Positions 43,640 to 55,126 of a stretch of 64,000 nt of DNA are shown here, piece after piece (position 1 is the first letter of the stretch; each line of letters starts with the position of its first letter). The notes beneath the pieces are model-generated. The model had not been told where the DNA came from and did no database searches. It saw nothing but the letters and a program-made list of their open reading frames with translations. Position numbers and translations under genes: made by a program. Source of the DNA: Rahnella aquatilis CIP 78.65 = ATCC 33071 (GTDB lineage Bacteria; Pseudomonadota; Gammaproteobacteria; Enterobacterales; Enterobacteriaceae); NCBI RefSeq assembly GCF_000241955.1, contig NC_016818.1, positions 2,480,001 through 2,544,000 of the forward strand, read 5' to 3'.

Positions 43640-44562
43640 GCACTCTTCCTGTCACACCTCAACCCCGCGCAGGCAGCCGTGCCTGGCTGCTGGCTGATAC
43701 GCCACAGACCCGTACGCAAGCCGTCTGGGGGCGTCGTTACCGTATCTGGCTTGGCCTGCGCAAAAATCCGCTGGCGGTAACCGGCCTGTTTACCGTGCTG
43801 ATTGTGTTGCTGATTTCCCTCTGCGCGCCATGGCTGACCAGTTATGACCCGGGCACACAGGATCTGGCGCACCGGCTGGCGAAACCGTCCTCCCTGCACT
43901 GGCTGGGTACCGATGAACTGGGCCGCGACACCCTGAGCCGTATTCTTTACGGTGGCCGGATCACGCTCGGCATGGTGATCATCGTCGTGGCGATTGTTGC
44001 CCCGCTTGGCTTGCTGATTGGCTGCGTAGCGGGTTATGCCGGTGGTTTGCTCGATCGCATTCTGATGCGCATCACCGACATCTTCCTGGCCTTCCCGCGC
44101 CTGATTCTGGCACTGGCCTTTGTTGCTGCGCTGAAACCCGGTATCGAGAGCGCCATTCTGGCCATTGCCCTCACCGCCTGGCCGCCGTATGCCCGGCTGG
44201 CGCGCGCAGAAACCATGCAGGTGCGCGGCACCGATTATATTGCTGCCTGCCGTCTGACCGGAGCAACGCCTGCCCGCATCGTGCTGCGCCATGTCATGCC
44301 GCTGTGTGTGCCGAGCCTGGTCGTGCGTATCACGCTCGACATGAGTTCGATCATTATCACCGCCGCGAGTCTGGGCTTTTTAGGCATGGGCGCTCAACCG
44401 CCATCGCCGGAATGGGGCGCGATGATTGCCACTGCCCGCCGGTTCCTGTTCAGCGAATGGTGGGTACCCTTGATTCCGTCCATGGCCATTTTTATCACCT
44501 CACTGGCGTTTAACTTCCTCGGCGACGGGCTGCGCGACGTTCTCGATCCTAAGGAGCAATGA
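43636..44562 (+). CDS. Peptide ABC transporter permease (DppC type)
   Basis: A 308-residue permease with a longer cytoplasmic N-terminus typical of DppC. HWLGTDELGRDTLSRILYGG is the OppC/DppC signature and the EAA loop is RGTDYIAACRLTGATPARIV. It overlaps the previous permease gene by 4 bases (ATGA). Confidence 0.9.
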   Translation: MSTLPVTPQPRAGSRAWLLADTPQTRTQAVWGRRYRIWLGLRKNPLAVTGLFTVLIVLLISLCAPWLTSYDPGTQDLAHRLAKPSSLHWLGTDELGRDTLSRILYGGRITLGMVIIVVAIVAPLGLLIGCVAGYAGGLLDRILMRITDIFLAFPRLILALAFVAALKPGIESAILAIALTAWPPYARLARAETMQVRGTDYIAACRLTGATPARIVLRHVMPLCVPSLVVRITLDMSSIIITAASLGFLGMGAQPPSPEWGAMIATARRFLFSEWWVPLIPSMAIFITSLAFNFLGDGLRDVLDPKEQ

Positions 44563-45392
44563 TGCTGGTTGACATCAAAGATCTGCATATTACGTTTCAG
44601 ACCAACAGCGGCAGTTTCGATGCCGTTCGTGGCGTATCGCTGTCATTGGGCAAGGAGAAATTTGGGATCGTAGGCGAAAGTGGTTCAGGTAAATCTCTGA
44701 CAGCACGTTGTCTGATGAACCTTCTGCCCTCCGGCGCCCGATGCCGCGCCGAAACGCTGTCTTTCGACGGTATCGATCTGCGCAATGCCAGCGAAAAGCA
44801 AATGCGTCAGATCCGCGGCAAACGCGTGGGTTTCATTTTACAGGATCCGAAGTACTCGCTGAATCCGGTGATGCCGATCGGTAAACAGGTCGCCGAAGCC
44901 TGGCAAACACACAAAGGCGGCTCGAAAAAACAGGCCATGAACGCGGCGATTGAATTGCTGGATCAGGTGCGTATCCGTGAGCCGCATAAAGTGGCGGGAC
45001 GTTATGCACACGAGGTTTCCGGTGGCATGGGCCAGCGCGTGATGATTGCCATGATGCTGGCACCGGATCCGGAACTGATGATTGCCGATGAACCGACCAG
45101 CGCCCTGGATGCCACCGTGCAGGCTGAGATTTTGCGCCTGCTTGATGACCTTGTATCCAGCCGTGGTATGGGGCTGATTCTGATCAGCCACGATTTACCA
45201 CTGGTATCGAAATTCTGCGACCGCGTGGCCGTCATGTACGCCGGGCGTATCGTCGAAACCTTGCGGGCCGGTGATTTACTCAAAGCTCAACATCCTTACA
45301 CGCGCGGGCTGCTGGAATGTCTGCCGTCGCTGAAACATCCGCGGGACAGACTGCCGGTGCTGGTGCGTGACGAAGCCTGGAAAACCTCATGA
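44562..45392 (+). CDS. Peptide ABC transporter ATP-binding protein (DppD type)
   Basis: A 276-residue ATPase. Walker A is GESGSGKSLT, the signature loop is EVSGGMGQRV, and Walker B is LMIADEPTSALD. ATG 44562 is preferred over ATG 44559 because AAGGAG at 44551-44556 then has a 5-base spacing. The C-terminus is shorter than in E. coli DppD (327 residues), where an extra Cys-rich tail may hold an iron-sulfur cluster; that tail is missing here. Confidence 0.9.
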   Translation: MLVDIKDLHITFQTNSGSFDAVRGVSLSLGKEKFGIVGESGSGKSLTARCLMNLLPSGARCRAETLSFDGIDLRNASEKQMRQIRGKRVGFILQDPKYSLNPVMPIGKQVAEAWQTHKGGSKKQAMNAAIELLDQVRIREPHKVAGRYAHEVSGGMGQRVMIAMMLAPDPELMIADEPTSALDATVQAEILRLLDDLVSSRGMGLILISHDLPLVSKFCDRVAVMYAGRIVETLRAGDLLKAQHPYTRGLLECLPSLKHPRDRLPVLVRDEAWKTS

Positions 45393-46162
45393 CAGTAGAA
45401 TCTTCTCCTTTAGATAACAGCAAAATCATCCTCCATAACCTGCGCATCGCGTTCGGCGATACCGAAGTGGTGAAAGGCGTGAGCTTCAGTGTCGCGCCCG
45501 GTGAATGTTTCGGCATTGTGGGAGAAAGCGGCTCAGGCAAATCCACTATTTTGCGTGCGCTGGCCGGGCTGAATCAGTCCTGGTCCGGCGAGATGGTAAT
45601 AGGTGGCGAAGACCAGATGCCGGTACGCCAGAAACGCTTTTTCCGCCGCGTACAGATGGTATTTCAGGATCCCTACGGCTCGCTGCATCCGCGCCAGACC
45701 ATTGATCGCATTCTCAGCGAACCGCTGATCGTGCACGGCTTTCTGAATATCGAAAAACGCATTACTGATGCGCTGGCCGAAGTCGGCCTGCCGCAGACGG
45801 TGCGTTTCCGCTTTCCGCATCAGCTTTCCGGGGGACAACGCCAGCGGGTTGCTATCGCGCGGGCAATGATTTCAGAACCGGAAATTTTACTGCTCGATGA
45901 ACCGACCTCGGCGCTGGATGTCTCGGTGCAGGCGGAGATCCTCAACCTGCTGAGCGACCTGCGTGAGCGCCGTAAACTGACTTATATTCTGGTCAGTCAC
46001 AATCTGGCCGTGGTAACGCATCTTTGCACCAGCATTGGCGTGATGATTGGTGGTGAAATGGTCGAACTTCTGAGCGCAGGCGATTTAAGGATGGGCAACG
46101 TCAGCCATCCGCACACAGCAGAGCTACGATCGTTAAGTCTCAGTTTAGAGGAGCCCGAATAA
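45389..46162 (+). CDS. Peptide ABC transporter ATP-binding protein (DppF type)
   Basis: A 257-residue ATPase with Walker A GESGSGKSTI, signature QLSGGQRQRVA and Walker B ILLLDEPTSALDVSVQ. It overlaps the DppD-type gene by 4 bases and completes the transporter. It lacks most of the C-terminal oligopeptide-transporter extension seen in E. coli DppF. Confidence 0.9.
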   Translation: MTVESSPLDNSKIILHNLRIAFGDTEVVKGVSFSVAPGECFGIVGESGSGKSTILRALAGLNQSWSGEMVIGGEDQMPVRQKRFFRRVQMVFQDPYGSLHPRQTIDRILSEPLIVHGFLNIEKRITDALAEVGLPQTVRFRFPHQLSGGQRQRVAIARAMISEPEILLLDEPTSALDVSVQAEILNLLSDLRERRKLTYILVSHNLAVVTHLCTSIGVMIGGEMVELLSAGDLRMGNVSHPHTAELRSLSLSLEEPE

Positions 46163-46245
46163 CCGTTACTGCACGGCGCATATTGGGGTTTCACGGGCGG
46201 CGCAGGCGGCCCACTTTTTCACTGAAAGACAGTCAGGAGACGTTA

Positions 46246-47805
46246 ATGACATCCACCGCACAGTCTGCATTACAGTGGCAGGCGGCTGAAGATACAGCAA
46301 AACGCATTACCCAAAACTGGGATAAACCCGGCGAGCCGGGCGGCGCAATCACCCTTTTCGACAGTAAAACCCTCCGCGGTTTCGCCACCGGCGGCCTGGC
46401 AAATCTCAGCACCTCAACACCTTTCAGCATGGATTCCGTTGTCCGCTATGCCTCCGTCACGAAACATATTTTCGCCACACTGGCATTGCTGAAAAGTGAT
46501 GCCGGTCTTTCGGTGAGTGACACCCTTGGCCAGCATTTACCGCAACTGAAAGCGCCGATGTCACAGGTCACTATCGGGCAGGCGCTGGACATGACCGGCG
46601 GTCTGCCCGACGTGCGGGAGACCCTCTCGCTGCTGGGTATTTCGGTTTACAACGTCAGCGAAGCCGGTGCCATTATGCAATTCCTGGCGCAGGACGGCGC
46701 GCTGAACTTCCCGGCGGGGACTGAGATTTCCTACAGCAATACCGGCTACCGGCTGGTGGAAGAGATCCTCAGACAAAAAGGCATATTGTTTGAGGATCTG
46801 CTGCAAAATCATATCGCTCAGCCGCTGGATATCGCCTTCCATGCACCGGAAACCTGGTTCGATATTGTGCCGGATTTGGTACCCGGTTACTGGCAGGATG
46901 CGACAGGCTGGAAAACAGCCGTTGCCGGTTTGCATTTGTCGGCGTCCGGCAGCCTGACCGGCAGCATACGTTCGCTTTCCGTCTGGCTGCAAAGCCTGCT
47001 TGCACAAACCGGACCCGGCGCTGGCGTACTGAAAACGCTGACCGCACAACGATATCTGCAGGGCGACATTCCTTCCGCTTACGGGCTGGGCACCACCTCG
47101 ACGCAAATCGGTGAACATACGGTTTACGGCCACGGCGGGTCCCACGCCGGTTATAAAACCTATTTCCTGCTCCATCCTGCGCGCGATGCAGGCATTGCAC
47201 TGGTCTCCAACCGCGAAGACACCACGGCGTTTACCCACGCGCTGGAAGTCATGTCGTCACTGTTAGCTACGCCGCTGCCTGTCCGAAGCCATGCGCTGCC
47301 GGATGGCGTATACGCCAGCACCGCCGAGCCATACTGGCTAAAAGTCAGCAACGGCACGGCCAGTTATCTCGGTTCCGCCGATAACCTGTATCAGGGCGCA
47401 GACGCCGGTGAAGCCATTACACTTTCCGCGCATATGCCGATGCGCCTGCGCTGGAACGGCACCGCCATTCAGGGCGAAATCGGCCATGCATCGCGTTATT
47501 TCACCCCTGTAGAACCTAACGATTGTCTGAAAATGGTTCAGGGCCGCTGGTATCATCCTCAGTCGAAAGCCGCCTTTGATATTGAGGGCGATCAGTTTCG
47601 CATGGGTGTCGGCACGCTGCGCACCAGCGGCCAGTTAACGTCGCTGGGTGCGGGGCGTTTGCTGGTGGAGCTCCCTGACGGTCCGTGGAAGAAAAACTTC
47701 TGTCTCTACTTCCAGGGCTACACGGTAAAACTCATCTCCAACCGTAGCCGTGTATTGAATTTCCGCCGTGATGAGTGTCGCAGCACCTGGCACCCGGGAA
47801 CATAA
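46246..47805 (+). CDS. D-aminopeptidase (serine beta-lactamase-like, family S12)
   Basis: A 519-residue enzyme. Domain A (about 1-335) is a penicillin-recognising fold with Ser70 and Lys73 (SVTK), Tyr163-Ser-Asn165 (YSN) and a HGG box at 296-298 in place of KTG. Two further beta-rich domains follow. This layout and length match the D-aminopeptidase of Ochrobactrum anthropi (about 520 residues), which releases N-terminal D-amino acids from peptides. The HGG rather than KTG box separates it from carboxypeptidases and beta-lactamases. There is no signal peptide, so it should act in the cytoplasm on imported peptides. AGGAG before ATG 46246 fixes the start, 83 bases after the transporter genes. 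Confidence 0.83.
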   Translation: MTSTAQSALQWQAAEDTAKRITQNWDKPGEPGGAITLFDSKTLRGFATGGLANLSTSTPFSMDSVVRYASVTKHIFATLALLKSDAGLSVSDTLGQHLPQLKAPMSQVTIGQALDMTGGLPDVRETLSLLGISVYNVSEAGAIMQFLAQDGALNFPAGTEISYSNTGYRLVEEILRQKGILFEDLLQNHIAQPLDIAFHAPETWFDIVPDLVPGYWQDATGWKTAVAGLHLSASGSLTGSIRSLSVWLQSLLAQTGPGAGVLKTLTAQRYLQGDIPSAYGLGTTSTQIGEHTVYGHGGSHAGYKTYFLLHPARDAGIALVSNREDTTAFTHALEVMSSLLATPLPVRSHALPDGVYASTAEPYWLKVSNGTASYLGSADNLYQGADAGEAITLSAHMPMRLRWNGTAIQGEIGHASRYFTPVEPNDCLKMVQGRWYHPQSKAAFDIEGDQFRMGVGTLRTSGQLTSLGAGRLLVELPDGPWKKNFCLYFQGYTVKLISNRSRVLNFRRDECRSTWHPGT

Positions 47806-47827
47806 CTTCTGTACAATCGTCCTGCAG

Positions 47828-47862
47828 AACGCCCCCGGAGCACGTCTGGTGGCGTTTTTTTC
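47828..47862 (+). terminator. Terminator of the peptide-uptake operon
   Basis: Stem AACGCC/GGCGTT with a GC-rich 17-base loop and a seven-T run lies 22 bases after the D-aminopeptidase stop. Confidence 0.8.
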
Positions 47863-47977
47863 ATGCCAAGCTTGATTTATGTCTGCGCGATGCAGGCCTG
47901 AAAGGCGTAGGCTACTCTTTTTCCGGTGAAGGAGTACCGGGTTCATATCCATTCTTCTGTCAGGTGATTTACATCCT

Positions 47978-49645
47978 ATGAATACTTCAGGAAGACGCCA
48001 TATCAGGCCTTTCAGCGCACTGATAGACGCCTGTTTTCGTGAAAAATATACGCTTCAACGTTTACTCAAAGATGCCATTGCTGGCGTCACCGTGGGGATC
48101 ATCGCCATCCCGCTGGCGATGGCGCTGGCGATTGGCAGCGGTGTACCGCCGCAATACGGACTGTATACGTCTGCCATTGCCGGGATTGTCATCGCTGTTT
48201 TCGGTGGATCGCGCTTCAGTGTTTCCGGACCAACGGCGGCGTTTGTTGTTATCCTCTATCCCGTCTCGCAACAGTTCGGCTTGTCCGGTTTGTTACTGGC
48301 TACGCTGATGTCCGGTTTTATGCTCCTCCTCATGGGGCTGGCGCGTTTTGGCCGGCTGATTGAATACATACCGCTGCCTGTTACGCTCGGCTTTACGTCC
48401 GGTATTGCCATCACCATCGGCACGATGCAGTTCAAAGATTTCTTTGGTCTGACGATGGCGACGGTGCCGGAACATTATCTGAGTAAAGTGGCGGCACTGG
48501 TCATGGCGCTGCCAACGCTGGATATCGGCGATGCGGCGATAGGGATTGTAACGCTCGGTATATTAATCCTCTGGCCAAAACTGGGATTGCGTGTGCCCGG
48601 TCACCTTCCGGCTCTGCTGGCGGGTTGCGCGGTGATGGCGATTTTCATGCAGGCAGGACACCCAGTCGCCACCATAGGTTCACGCTTTCATTTTCTGCTG
48701 CCTGACGGCTCGCAGGGTAACGGCATTCCGCCAATTCTGCCGCAGTTCACCCTGCCCTGGGCGCAAAACGGCGGTGAAGGTCTGAGCTGGACGCTTGTTC
48801 AGGCGCTGTTACCGGCGGCGTTCTCGATGGCGATGCTGGGCGCGATTGAATCCCTGTTGTGCGCTGTCGTTCTGGACGGCATGACCGGCAAAAAACACCA
48901 TTCTGACAATGAACTGATCGGCCAGGGTATCGGCAACATGATCAGCCCTTTCTTTGGCGGTATCACCGCGACAGCAGCGATCGCGCGTTCTGCGGCTAAT
49001 GTTCGTGCCGGTGCAACATCTCCGGTTTCTGCCATTATTCACTCGCTGCTGGTGATCCTCGCCCTGCTTATTCTCGCGCCACTGCTTTCATGGCTGCCGC
49101 TGGCGGCGATGGCGGCCCTGTTGCTGATGGTGGCGTGGAATATGAGCGAAGCGCATAAAGTGGTGGATTTACTGCGCCGCGCACCGAAAGACGACATTCT
49201 GGTGATGCTGACCTGCATGAGCCTGACGGTGCTGTTCGACATGGTGATTGCGATTACCGCGGGTATTGTGATGGCATCGCTGCTGTTTATGCGCCGTATC
49301 GCCAAACTCACCCGTCTGACAGAAGTGCTGGCCGAGACTCCCGAAGATACACTGGTGCTGCGTATCAATGGCCCGCTGTTCTTTGCTGCGGCGGAACGTA
49401 TTTTCAGTGAATTGCAGATGCGCAGCGCAGGCAAGAAAGTGATCATTCTGGTGTGGGATCGCGTGGCCGTGCTCGATGCCGGTGGCGTCAGTGCATTACG
49501 CAGCTTCATCAATAACTTGCCGCAGGGTACGGAACTGCGCATCGCTGAGATCCCTTTCCAGCCGCTGAAAACGCTGGCCCGCGCCAGAATGCAGCCGGTG
49601 GAGGGCAAACTGAGTTTCCACAGTTCTTTGCATGACGCGTTATAA
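47978..49645 (+). CDS. dauA: SulP-family C4-dicarboxylate transporter DauA
   Basis: A 555-residue membrane protein (E. coli DauA/YchM 559). It has about 12-14 helices, with the SulP signature in [22 protein letters not shown] and [18 protein letters not shown]-terminal STAS domain begins at about residue 440 ([30 protein letters not shown]). In E. coli it takes up succinate and other dicarboxylates aerobically at acidic pH. There it sits between prs and ychH; here it is on the other side of the kdsA-hemA block. Confidence 0.93.
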   Translation: MNTSGRRHIRPFSALIDACFREKYTLQRLLKDAIAGVTVGIIAIPLAMALAIGSGVPPQYGLYTSAIAGIVIAVFGGSRFSVSGPTAAFVVILYPVSQQFGLSGLLLATLMSGFMLLLMGLARFGRLIEYIPLPVTLGFTSGIAITIGTMQFKDFFGLTMATVPEHYLSKVAALVMALPTLDIGDAAIGIVTLGILILWPKLGLRVPGHLPALLAGCAVMAIFMQAGHPVATIGSRFHFLLPDGSQGNGIPPILPQFTLPWAQNGGEGLSWTLVQALLPAAFSMAMLGAIESLLCAVVLDGMTGKKHHSDNELIGQGIGNMISPFFGGITATAAIARSAANVRAGATSPVSAIIHSLLVILALLILAPLLSWLPLAAMAALLLMVAWNMSEAHKVVDLLRRAPKDDILVMLTCMSLTVLFDMVIAITAGIVMASLLFMRRIAKLTRLTEVLAETPEDTLVLRINGPLFFAAAERIFSELQMRSAGKKVIILVWDRVAVLDAGGVSALRSFINNLPQGTELRIAEIPFQPLKTLARARMQPVEGKLSFHSSLHDAL

Positions 49646-49664
49646 ACACATGATATATAAGAAA

Positions 49665-49686
49665 AAGGCGACCCGGAGGTCGCCTT
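49665..49686. terminator. Bidirectional terminator between dauA and kdsA
   Basis: A 9-bp perfect stem (AAGGCGACC/GGTCGCCTT) with a CGGA loop and A/T flanks separates two convergent genes. Confidence 0.88.
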
Positions 49687-49708
49687 GATTTTATCTGAAT
49701 ACGTCCGG

Positions 49709-50575
<867 letters not shown>

Positions 50576-50658
50576 TTAGTGATAAATCTTTCACCCAAAA
50601 ATAAGATAACTTATTGTTATTCCATAAATTTCCGGATGTGACGTAAGGTAAGTATAAT

Positions 50659-51468
50659 TTAATGCAACGTGACTTGCTTGTGCTCAATTGAATGGATCTG
50701 CACTTTAATCACTTCTGAAATCGGGTCTTCCGGGCACTGCTCAACAAAGTAGTTGAGATCAGAAATCGCCACATGATCGCATTCCAGCTGGGCATAAATC
50801 AGCCCGCGGTCGCGGATTTCATACGGATCTTCCGGGTCGAACTGCAATACCGTTTCACTGGCACGCAGGGCCAGTTCAAACTGTTTTTCTTCCATCAGCG
50901 CCGCTTTCAGCGTATCGAGCATTTTACGGACGATCAGCGTGTTTTCCGCTTCTTCCAGATCGTCATCTTCTATTTCCGCCAGCACGCCCAGATTGCCTTT
51001 CAGCCATACGCTGAGCATATGTTCGTTGAGCGTATCGCCGTTGATCGGATTCAGCAGCCACATTTCTTCGTCGAGCCAGTCTGCACGTAAGATAAGCTGA
51101 GTGGGGAAAATCACCGGCATCAGCGGCAAACTCAGTTCATGCGCGATATGCAGAAAAATCACCCCCAATGAAACCGGTGTGCCCTGACGCGAGGCCAGCA
51201 CTTTGTCGATCCAGATAGCATCAGACAGACGATAAACGCCGCCAGCGCCACCAAAACCCCAGGTGCGGTAAAACAATTCAATCAACACTTCGAGCTGCTG
51301 ATCCTGATCAAGCTCTTCAGGAACGACGCGGCGAGCTTCGTCGACCAGAGCCTGTAACTGGTGGCGAACGTCGTCCGCATTGAAATCGAAACGCACGGCT
51401 TCCGTTACTTTGATCACGCCGGTACTGAGCCGGGCGGTGTTAAATTCAAAATCAGCAAGGGTACTCAT
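50659..51468 (-). CDS. sirB1: SirB1 family protein (tetratricopeptide/transglutaminase-like)
   Basis: A 269-residue cytoplasmic protein equal to E. coli YchA/SirB1. It has an N-terminal transglutaminase-like core (YRLSDAIWIDKVLASRQGTPVSLG) and C-terminal TPR-like helices (FELALRASETVLQFDPEDPYEIRDRG). The biochemical role is unknown. Only 2 bases separate it from sirB2 upstream, so they are coupled. Confidence 0.92.
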   Translation of the reverse strand: MSTLADFEFNTARLSTGVIKVTEAVRFDFNADDVRHQLQALVDEARRVVPEELDQDQQLEVLIELFYRTWGFGGAGGVYRLSDAIWIDKVLASRQGTPVSLGVIFLHIAHELSLPLMPVIFPTQLILRADWLDEEMWLLNPINGDTLNEHMLSVWLKGNLGVLAEIEDDDLEEAENTLIVRKMLDTLKAALMEEKQFELALRASETVLQFDPEDPYEIRDRGLIYAQLECDHVAISDLNYFVEQCPEDPISEVIKVQIHSIEHKQVTLH

Positions 51469-51470
51469 AG

Positions 51471-51860
51471 TTATCCCATTAGCAGCGGTATTTTCGTCAG
51501 CGCCAGTTTAAGAATCAGATACAGGCAAGCGAGCGCCAGAATAAAGGCCAGCCAGCGGGTGTTCTGACTGACTGGTCGCTTGCTCAGGGCTACAAAACCC
51601 AGCGCGATATAGATAATAACGCCAAAAATCTTTTCGGTCAGCCAGGTTCCCTGAGGGCTGAACGGATAAAAGTGTGTGATGAAGATAAGCGAAATACCAC
51701 TTAATAACAGTAAAGTATCCACAATATGGGGAACCGTCTTCACCCAGCGTTTCTGCATCATAGCAGAACCCGCCCATTTCCAAAAAAATCGTAAAACAAA
51801 CAACGCAATACTCAGGGTTATAGTGACCAGATGCAGATTCTTGATCCAGACATATGCCAT
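51471..51860 (-). CDS. sirB2: SirB2 family inner-membrane protein
   Basis: A 129-residue protein with four hydrophobic segments, equal in size and position to E. coli YchQ/SirB2. Typical pieces are KNLHLVTITLSIALFVLRF and VKTVPHIVDTLLLLSGI, where paired His residues in the membrane might bind a cofactor. The function is unknown. Confidence 0.9.
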   Translation of the reverse strand: MAYVWIKNLHLVTITLSIALFVLRFFWKWAGSAMMQKRWVKTVPHIVDTLLLLSGISLIFITHFYPFSPQGTWLTEKIFGVIIYIALGFVALSKRPVSQNTRWLAFILALACLYLILKLALTKIPLLMG

Positions 51861-51906
51861 TGCCCGTTTCCTTTGAAATTTAAGCGTTTACGAATTGATT
51901 TTCTTA

Positions 51907-52749
51907 TCATCCCGCTAACGGATTCCACTGCCCGAGGCTGACGCGATCGTTATCGCCATAATCTTTTACCGTCGCGATCTGCTGATAACCGGCATCGCGC
52001 AATAACGCCTGAACGTCGGCCGCCTGCTGCCAGCCATGTTCGAGCAGTAACCAGCCGCCTTTGTGAAGATACGCGGGTGCAGCCTGAATAATATGCGCCA
52101 GATCAGCCAGACCGGTATTTTCTGCCACCAGCGCGCTGGCGGGCTCAAAACGCACATCGCCCTGCGCCAGATGCGGATCGGCCGCATCGATGTATGGCGG
52201 ATTACTGGCTATCAGCGCAAAACGTTCACCGGCTACCGGTGAAAACCAACTGCCCGGCAAAAAATGCGCATTCAGGATATTGAGTTTTTGCGCGTTGTGT
52301 TGCGCAAGTATGACGGCATCAGGTTGCAGATCGACACCGGTGACTTTGCAGTCCGGGCGTTCACTGGCCAGCGCCAGTGCAATCGCGCCGGTTCCTGTGC
52401 CGAGATCCAATATGCTGACGGGTACAGAAGGCAGACGGGCCAGCGCCTGTTCCACCAGGCATTCGGTATCAGGACGGGGAATTAATGTCGCAGGAGATAC
52501 TGACAGTGGCAGCGACCAGAATTCTCGCTCGCCGGTCAGATAGGCAACTGGTTCGCCCTGCTCACGTCGCGCAAGCAGAATTTCCAGTTGTTGAAGTTGT
52601 TCGGCTGTCAGCGGCGTTTCGCCAAAAGCCATAATAAAAGTTCTTGCCCGGCCGGTCACAAAGCCGAGCAAAATTTCAGCATCCCGCTTCGGGCTTTCAC
52701 CCCCGGCAAGACGGCGGGCAGCATCACGCAGCCAGGACTGAAAATCCAT
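51907..52749 (-). CDS. prmC: Release factor glutamine methyltransferase
   Basis: A 280-residue SAM-dependent methyltransferase that methylates Gln of the GGQ motif in RF1 and RF2. Motif I is ILDLGTGTGAIALALA and the substrate-binding NPPY is in LIASNPPYIDAADP. Its ATG overlaps the stop of prfA by one base (TGATG), so enzyme and substrate are translationally coupled. Confidence 0.97.
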   Translation of the reverse strand: MDFQSWLRDAARRLAGGESPKRDAEILLGFVTGRARTFIMAFGETPLTAEQLQQLEILLARREQGEPVAYLTGEREFWSLPLSVSPATLIPRPDTECLVEQALARLPSVPVSILDLGTGTGAIALALASERPDCKVTGVDLQPDAVILAQHNAQKLNILNAHFLPGSWFSPVAGERFALIASNPPYIDAADPHLAQGDVRFEPASALVAENTGLADLAHIIQAAPAYLHKGGWLLLEHGWQQAADVQALLRDAGYQQIATVKDYGDNDRVSLGQWNPLAG

Positions 52750-53831
52750 CAGTCCTGCTCAGATAATGCGGCGAGTTGATCGGCCTGATATTCCTGCACG
52801 ATCGGCTGGATCAGACTGTCCAGTTTGCCTTCCATCACTTCATCCAGACGGTAAATTGTCAGATTGATACGGTGATCGGTGACACGCCCCTGAGGGAAGT
52901 TATAGGTACGGTTACGGTCTGAACGGTCGCCGCTGCCGAGCAGATTGCGGCGCGTCGAAGCCTCTTCAGCCTGACGTTTAGCCACTTCGGCCGCCCGGAT
53001 ACGCGCGCCCAGCACGGACATCGCTTTGGCTTTGTTTTTGTGCTGTGAACGTTCGTCCTGACATTCCACCACAATACCCGTTGGAATGTGGGTAATACGG
53101 ATCGCGGAATCGGTGGTGTTAACGTGCTGACCGCCAGCGCCGGATGAGCGGAAAGTATCAATACGCAAATCACCGGCGTTGATCTCCGGCAGTTCGGCCT
53201 CTGGGATTTCCGGCATGACCGCAACGGTACAGGCCGACGTATGAATGCGTCCCTGAGATTCCGTTTCCGGCACGCGCTGGACCCGGTGACCGCCTGACTC
53301 AAATTTGAACTGGCCGTAGACGCCATCACCACTGATTTTGGCGATCACTTCCTTATAGCCACCGTGCTCGCCTTCGCTGGCGCTCACAATTTCCACACGC
53401 CAGCGACGCGCTTCGGCGTAACGGCTGTACATACGGAATAAATCCCCGGCAAAAATAGCCGCTTCATCACCGCCGGTTCCGGCACGAATTTCCAGAAAAC
53501 AGCCGCGTTCATCATCGGGATCTTTTGGTAATAACAGAAGCTGTAATTTTTGTTCGAGTTCTTCAATAGCCGTTTTGCAGTCTTTGATTTCATCCTGCGC
53601 CATTTCGCGCATCTCAGGATCGTCGAGCATCATTTCAGCGGTTTCTAAATCATCCTGCGCCTGACGCCAGGCAAGGAAACATTCGGAGACAGACGTTAAC
53701 TGAGAATACTCGCGGGAAAGACTGCGGAATTTATCCTGATCGGCGATGATGCTGGCATCGCCAAGCATCGCCTGCACTTCTTCATGGCGCTCTTGTAACG
53801 CTTCCAGTTTGGCAACAATAGAAGGCTTCAT
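52749..53831 (-). CDS. prfA: Peptide chain release factor 1
   Basis: A 360-residue RF1 that reads UAA and UAG. The peptidyl-tRNA hydrolysis motif is [10 protein letters not shown] at about residues 230-240 and the codon-reading tripeptide region is in [19 protein letters not shown] [14 protein letters not shown] (PxT-type loop). It sits between hemA and prmC as in E. coli, 32 bases after hemA. Confidence 0.97.
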   Translation of the reverse strand: MKPSIVAKLEALQERHEEVQAMLGDASIIADQDKFRSLSREYSQLTSVSECFLAWRQAQDDLETAEMMLDDPEMREMAQDEIKDCKTAIEELEQKLQLLLLPKDPDDERGCFLEIRAGTGGDEAAIFAGDLFRMYSRYAEARRWRVEIVSASEGEHGGYKEVIAKISGDGVYGQFKFESGGHRVQRVPETESQGRIHTSACTVAVMPEIPEAELPEINAGDLRIDTFRSSGAGGQHVNTTDSAIRITHIPTGIVVECQDERSQHKNKAKAMSVLGARIRAAEVAKRQAEEASTRRNLLGSGDRSDRNRTYNFPQGRVTDHRINLTIYRLDEVMEGKLDSLIQPIVQEYQADQLAALSEQD

Positions 53832-53863
53832 GCGTGGTGTATAACCCTGTGAGAAAAGGAGAA

Positions 53864-55126
53864 CTATTGCTGACCCAGCCCGAGGCTGTCGCGTAAAATT
53901 TGCAAACGCTCCACGTCACCCTCGCTGGCTGCCTGTTGCAGTGAACGGGTTGGCGCGTGAATAAGACGGTTTGTCAATTTGTGGGCTAATTCATGGATCA
54001 CCGCTTCGACGTCAGCGCCCTGTGCAATGGCGGCAAGAGCTTTTGCTTGTGCGTCGGCGCGAATAATATCAGCACGCGAGCGATAATCACGAATAATTTC
54101 AACGGCTCCCTGCGAACGCAGCCAGGCCATAAAGTTGGAGCTCTCCTGCTCAACGATGGTTTCCGCCTGAACAGCCGCGGCTTTACGTTGTGCAAGATTG
54201 TTTTGAATGATGCCGTGCAGATCGTCGACGCTGTACAGATAGGCGTTAGCCAGCTTGCCCACTTCCGGTTCGATATCACGCGGAACGGCAATATCCACCA
54301 TCAGCATCGGCTGATTACGGCGGGCTTTTAACGCGCGTTCCACCATGCCTTTACCGATAATCGGCAGCGGACTGGCGGTAGAACTGATGATAATGTCCGC
54401 TTCGGCCAGACGGGAATCGATATCCTGCAGGCTGATCACTTCCGCGTTCACTTCTGTCGCCAGCGCCTGTGCACGTTCACGGGTGCGGTTGGCAATCATC
54501 ATATGGCGGACATTATGCTGATGCAGATGACGCGCCACCAGTTCGATGGTTTCACCCGCACCGACCAGCAACACAGTTAAATCAGAAAGGGATTCAAAAA
54601 TCTGGCGTGCCAGCGTACAGGCCGCAAACGCAACAGAAACGGCACTGGCCCCGATATCGGTTTCAGTACGTACGCGCTTGGCCACGGAGAAGGATTTCTG
54701 GAAAAGACGCTCCAGTTCGCCCGACACTGCCCGCCCGTTTTGCGATTCCGCGAAAGCCTTTTTGACCTGACCGAGAATTTGCGGCTCACCCAATACCAGT
54801 GAATCCAGACCGCTGGCGACGCGCATCAGGTGGCTGACGGCTTCATTATCATGATGCCAGTACAGGCTTTTGCGAACTTCATCTTCACTCAGATGATGAT
54901 AATCACATAACCACTTCACCAGCTGTTCCTGCAGGTTTTCCTGCTGCTCAACACTCAGATACAGCTCAGTGCGGTTGCAGGTAGACAACACGACACCGCC
55001 CTGCACCAGCGGTTGCTGGAGCAGACTGGAGAGCGCCTGATCGAGGGTCTCGGGTGAAAATGTTACCCGTTCACGCAGAGACACCGGGGCGGTTTTGTGA
55101 TTGATACCTAATGCAAGCAGGGTCAT
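53864..55126 (-). CDS. hemA: Glutamyl-tRNA reductase
   Basis: A 420-residue enzyme (E. coli 418) that reduces glutamyl-tRNA to glutamate-1-semialdehyde, the first committed step of haem synthesis. The catalytic Cys is in [14 protein letters not shown] (about residue 50), the NADPH site is [17 protein letters not shown], and the C-terminal dimer helix follows. It is divergent from lolB, with both promoters in a 263-base gap. Confidence 0.97.
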   Translation of the reverse strand: MTLLALGINHKTAPVSLRERVTFSPETLDQALSSLLQQPLVQGGVVLSTCNRTELYLSVEQQENLQEQLVKWLCDYHHLSEDEVRKSLYWHHDNEAVSHLMRVASGLDSLVLGEPQILGQVKKAFAESQNGRAVSGELERLFQKSFSVAKRVRTETDIGASAVSVAFAACTLARQIFESLSDLTVLLVGAGETIELVARHLHQHNVRHMMIANRTRERAQALATEVNAEVISLQDIDSRLAEADIIISSTASPLPIIGKGMVERALKARRNQPMLMVDIAVPRDIEPEVGKLANAYLYSVDDLHGIIQNNLAQRKAAAVQAETIVEQESSNFMAWLRSQGAVEIIRDYRSRADIIRADAQAKALAAIAQGADVEAVIHELAHKLTNRLIHAPTRSLQQAASEGDVERLQILRDSLGLGQQ

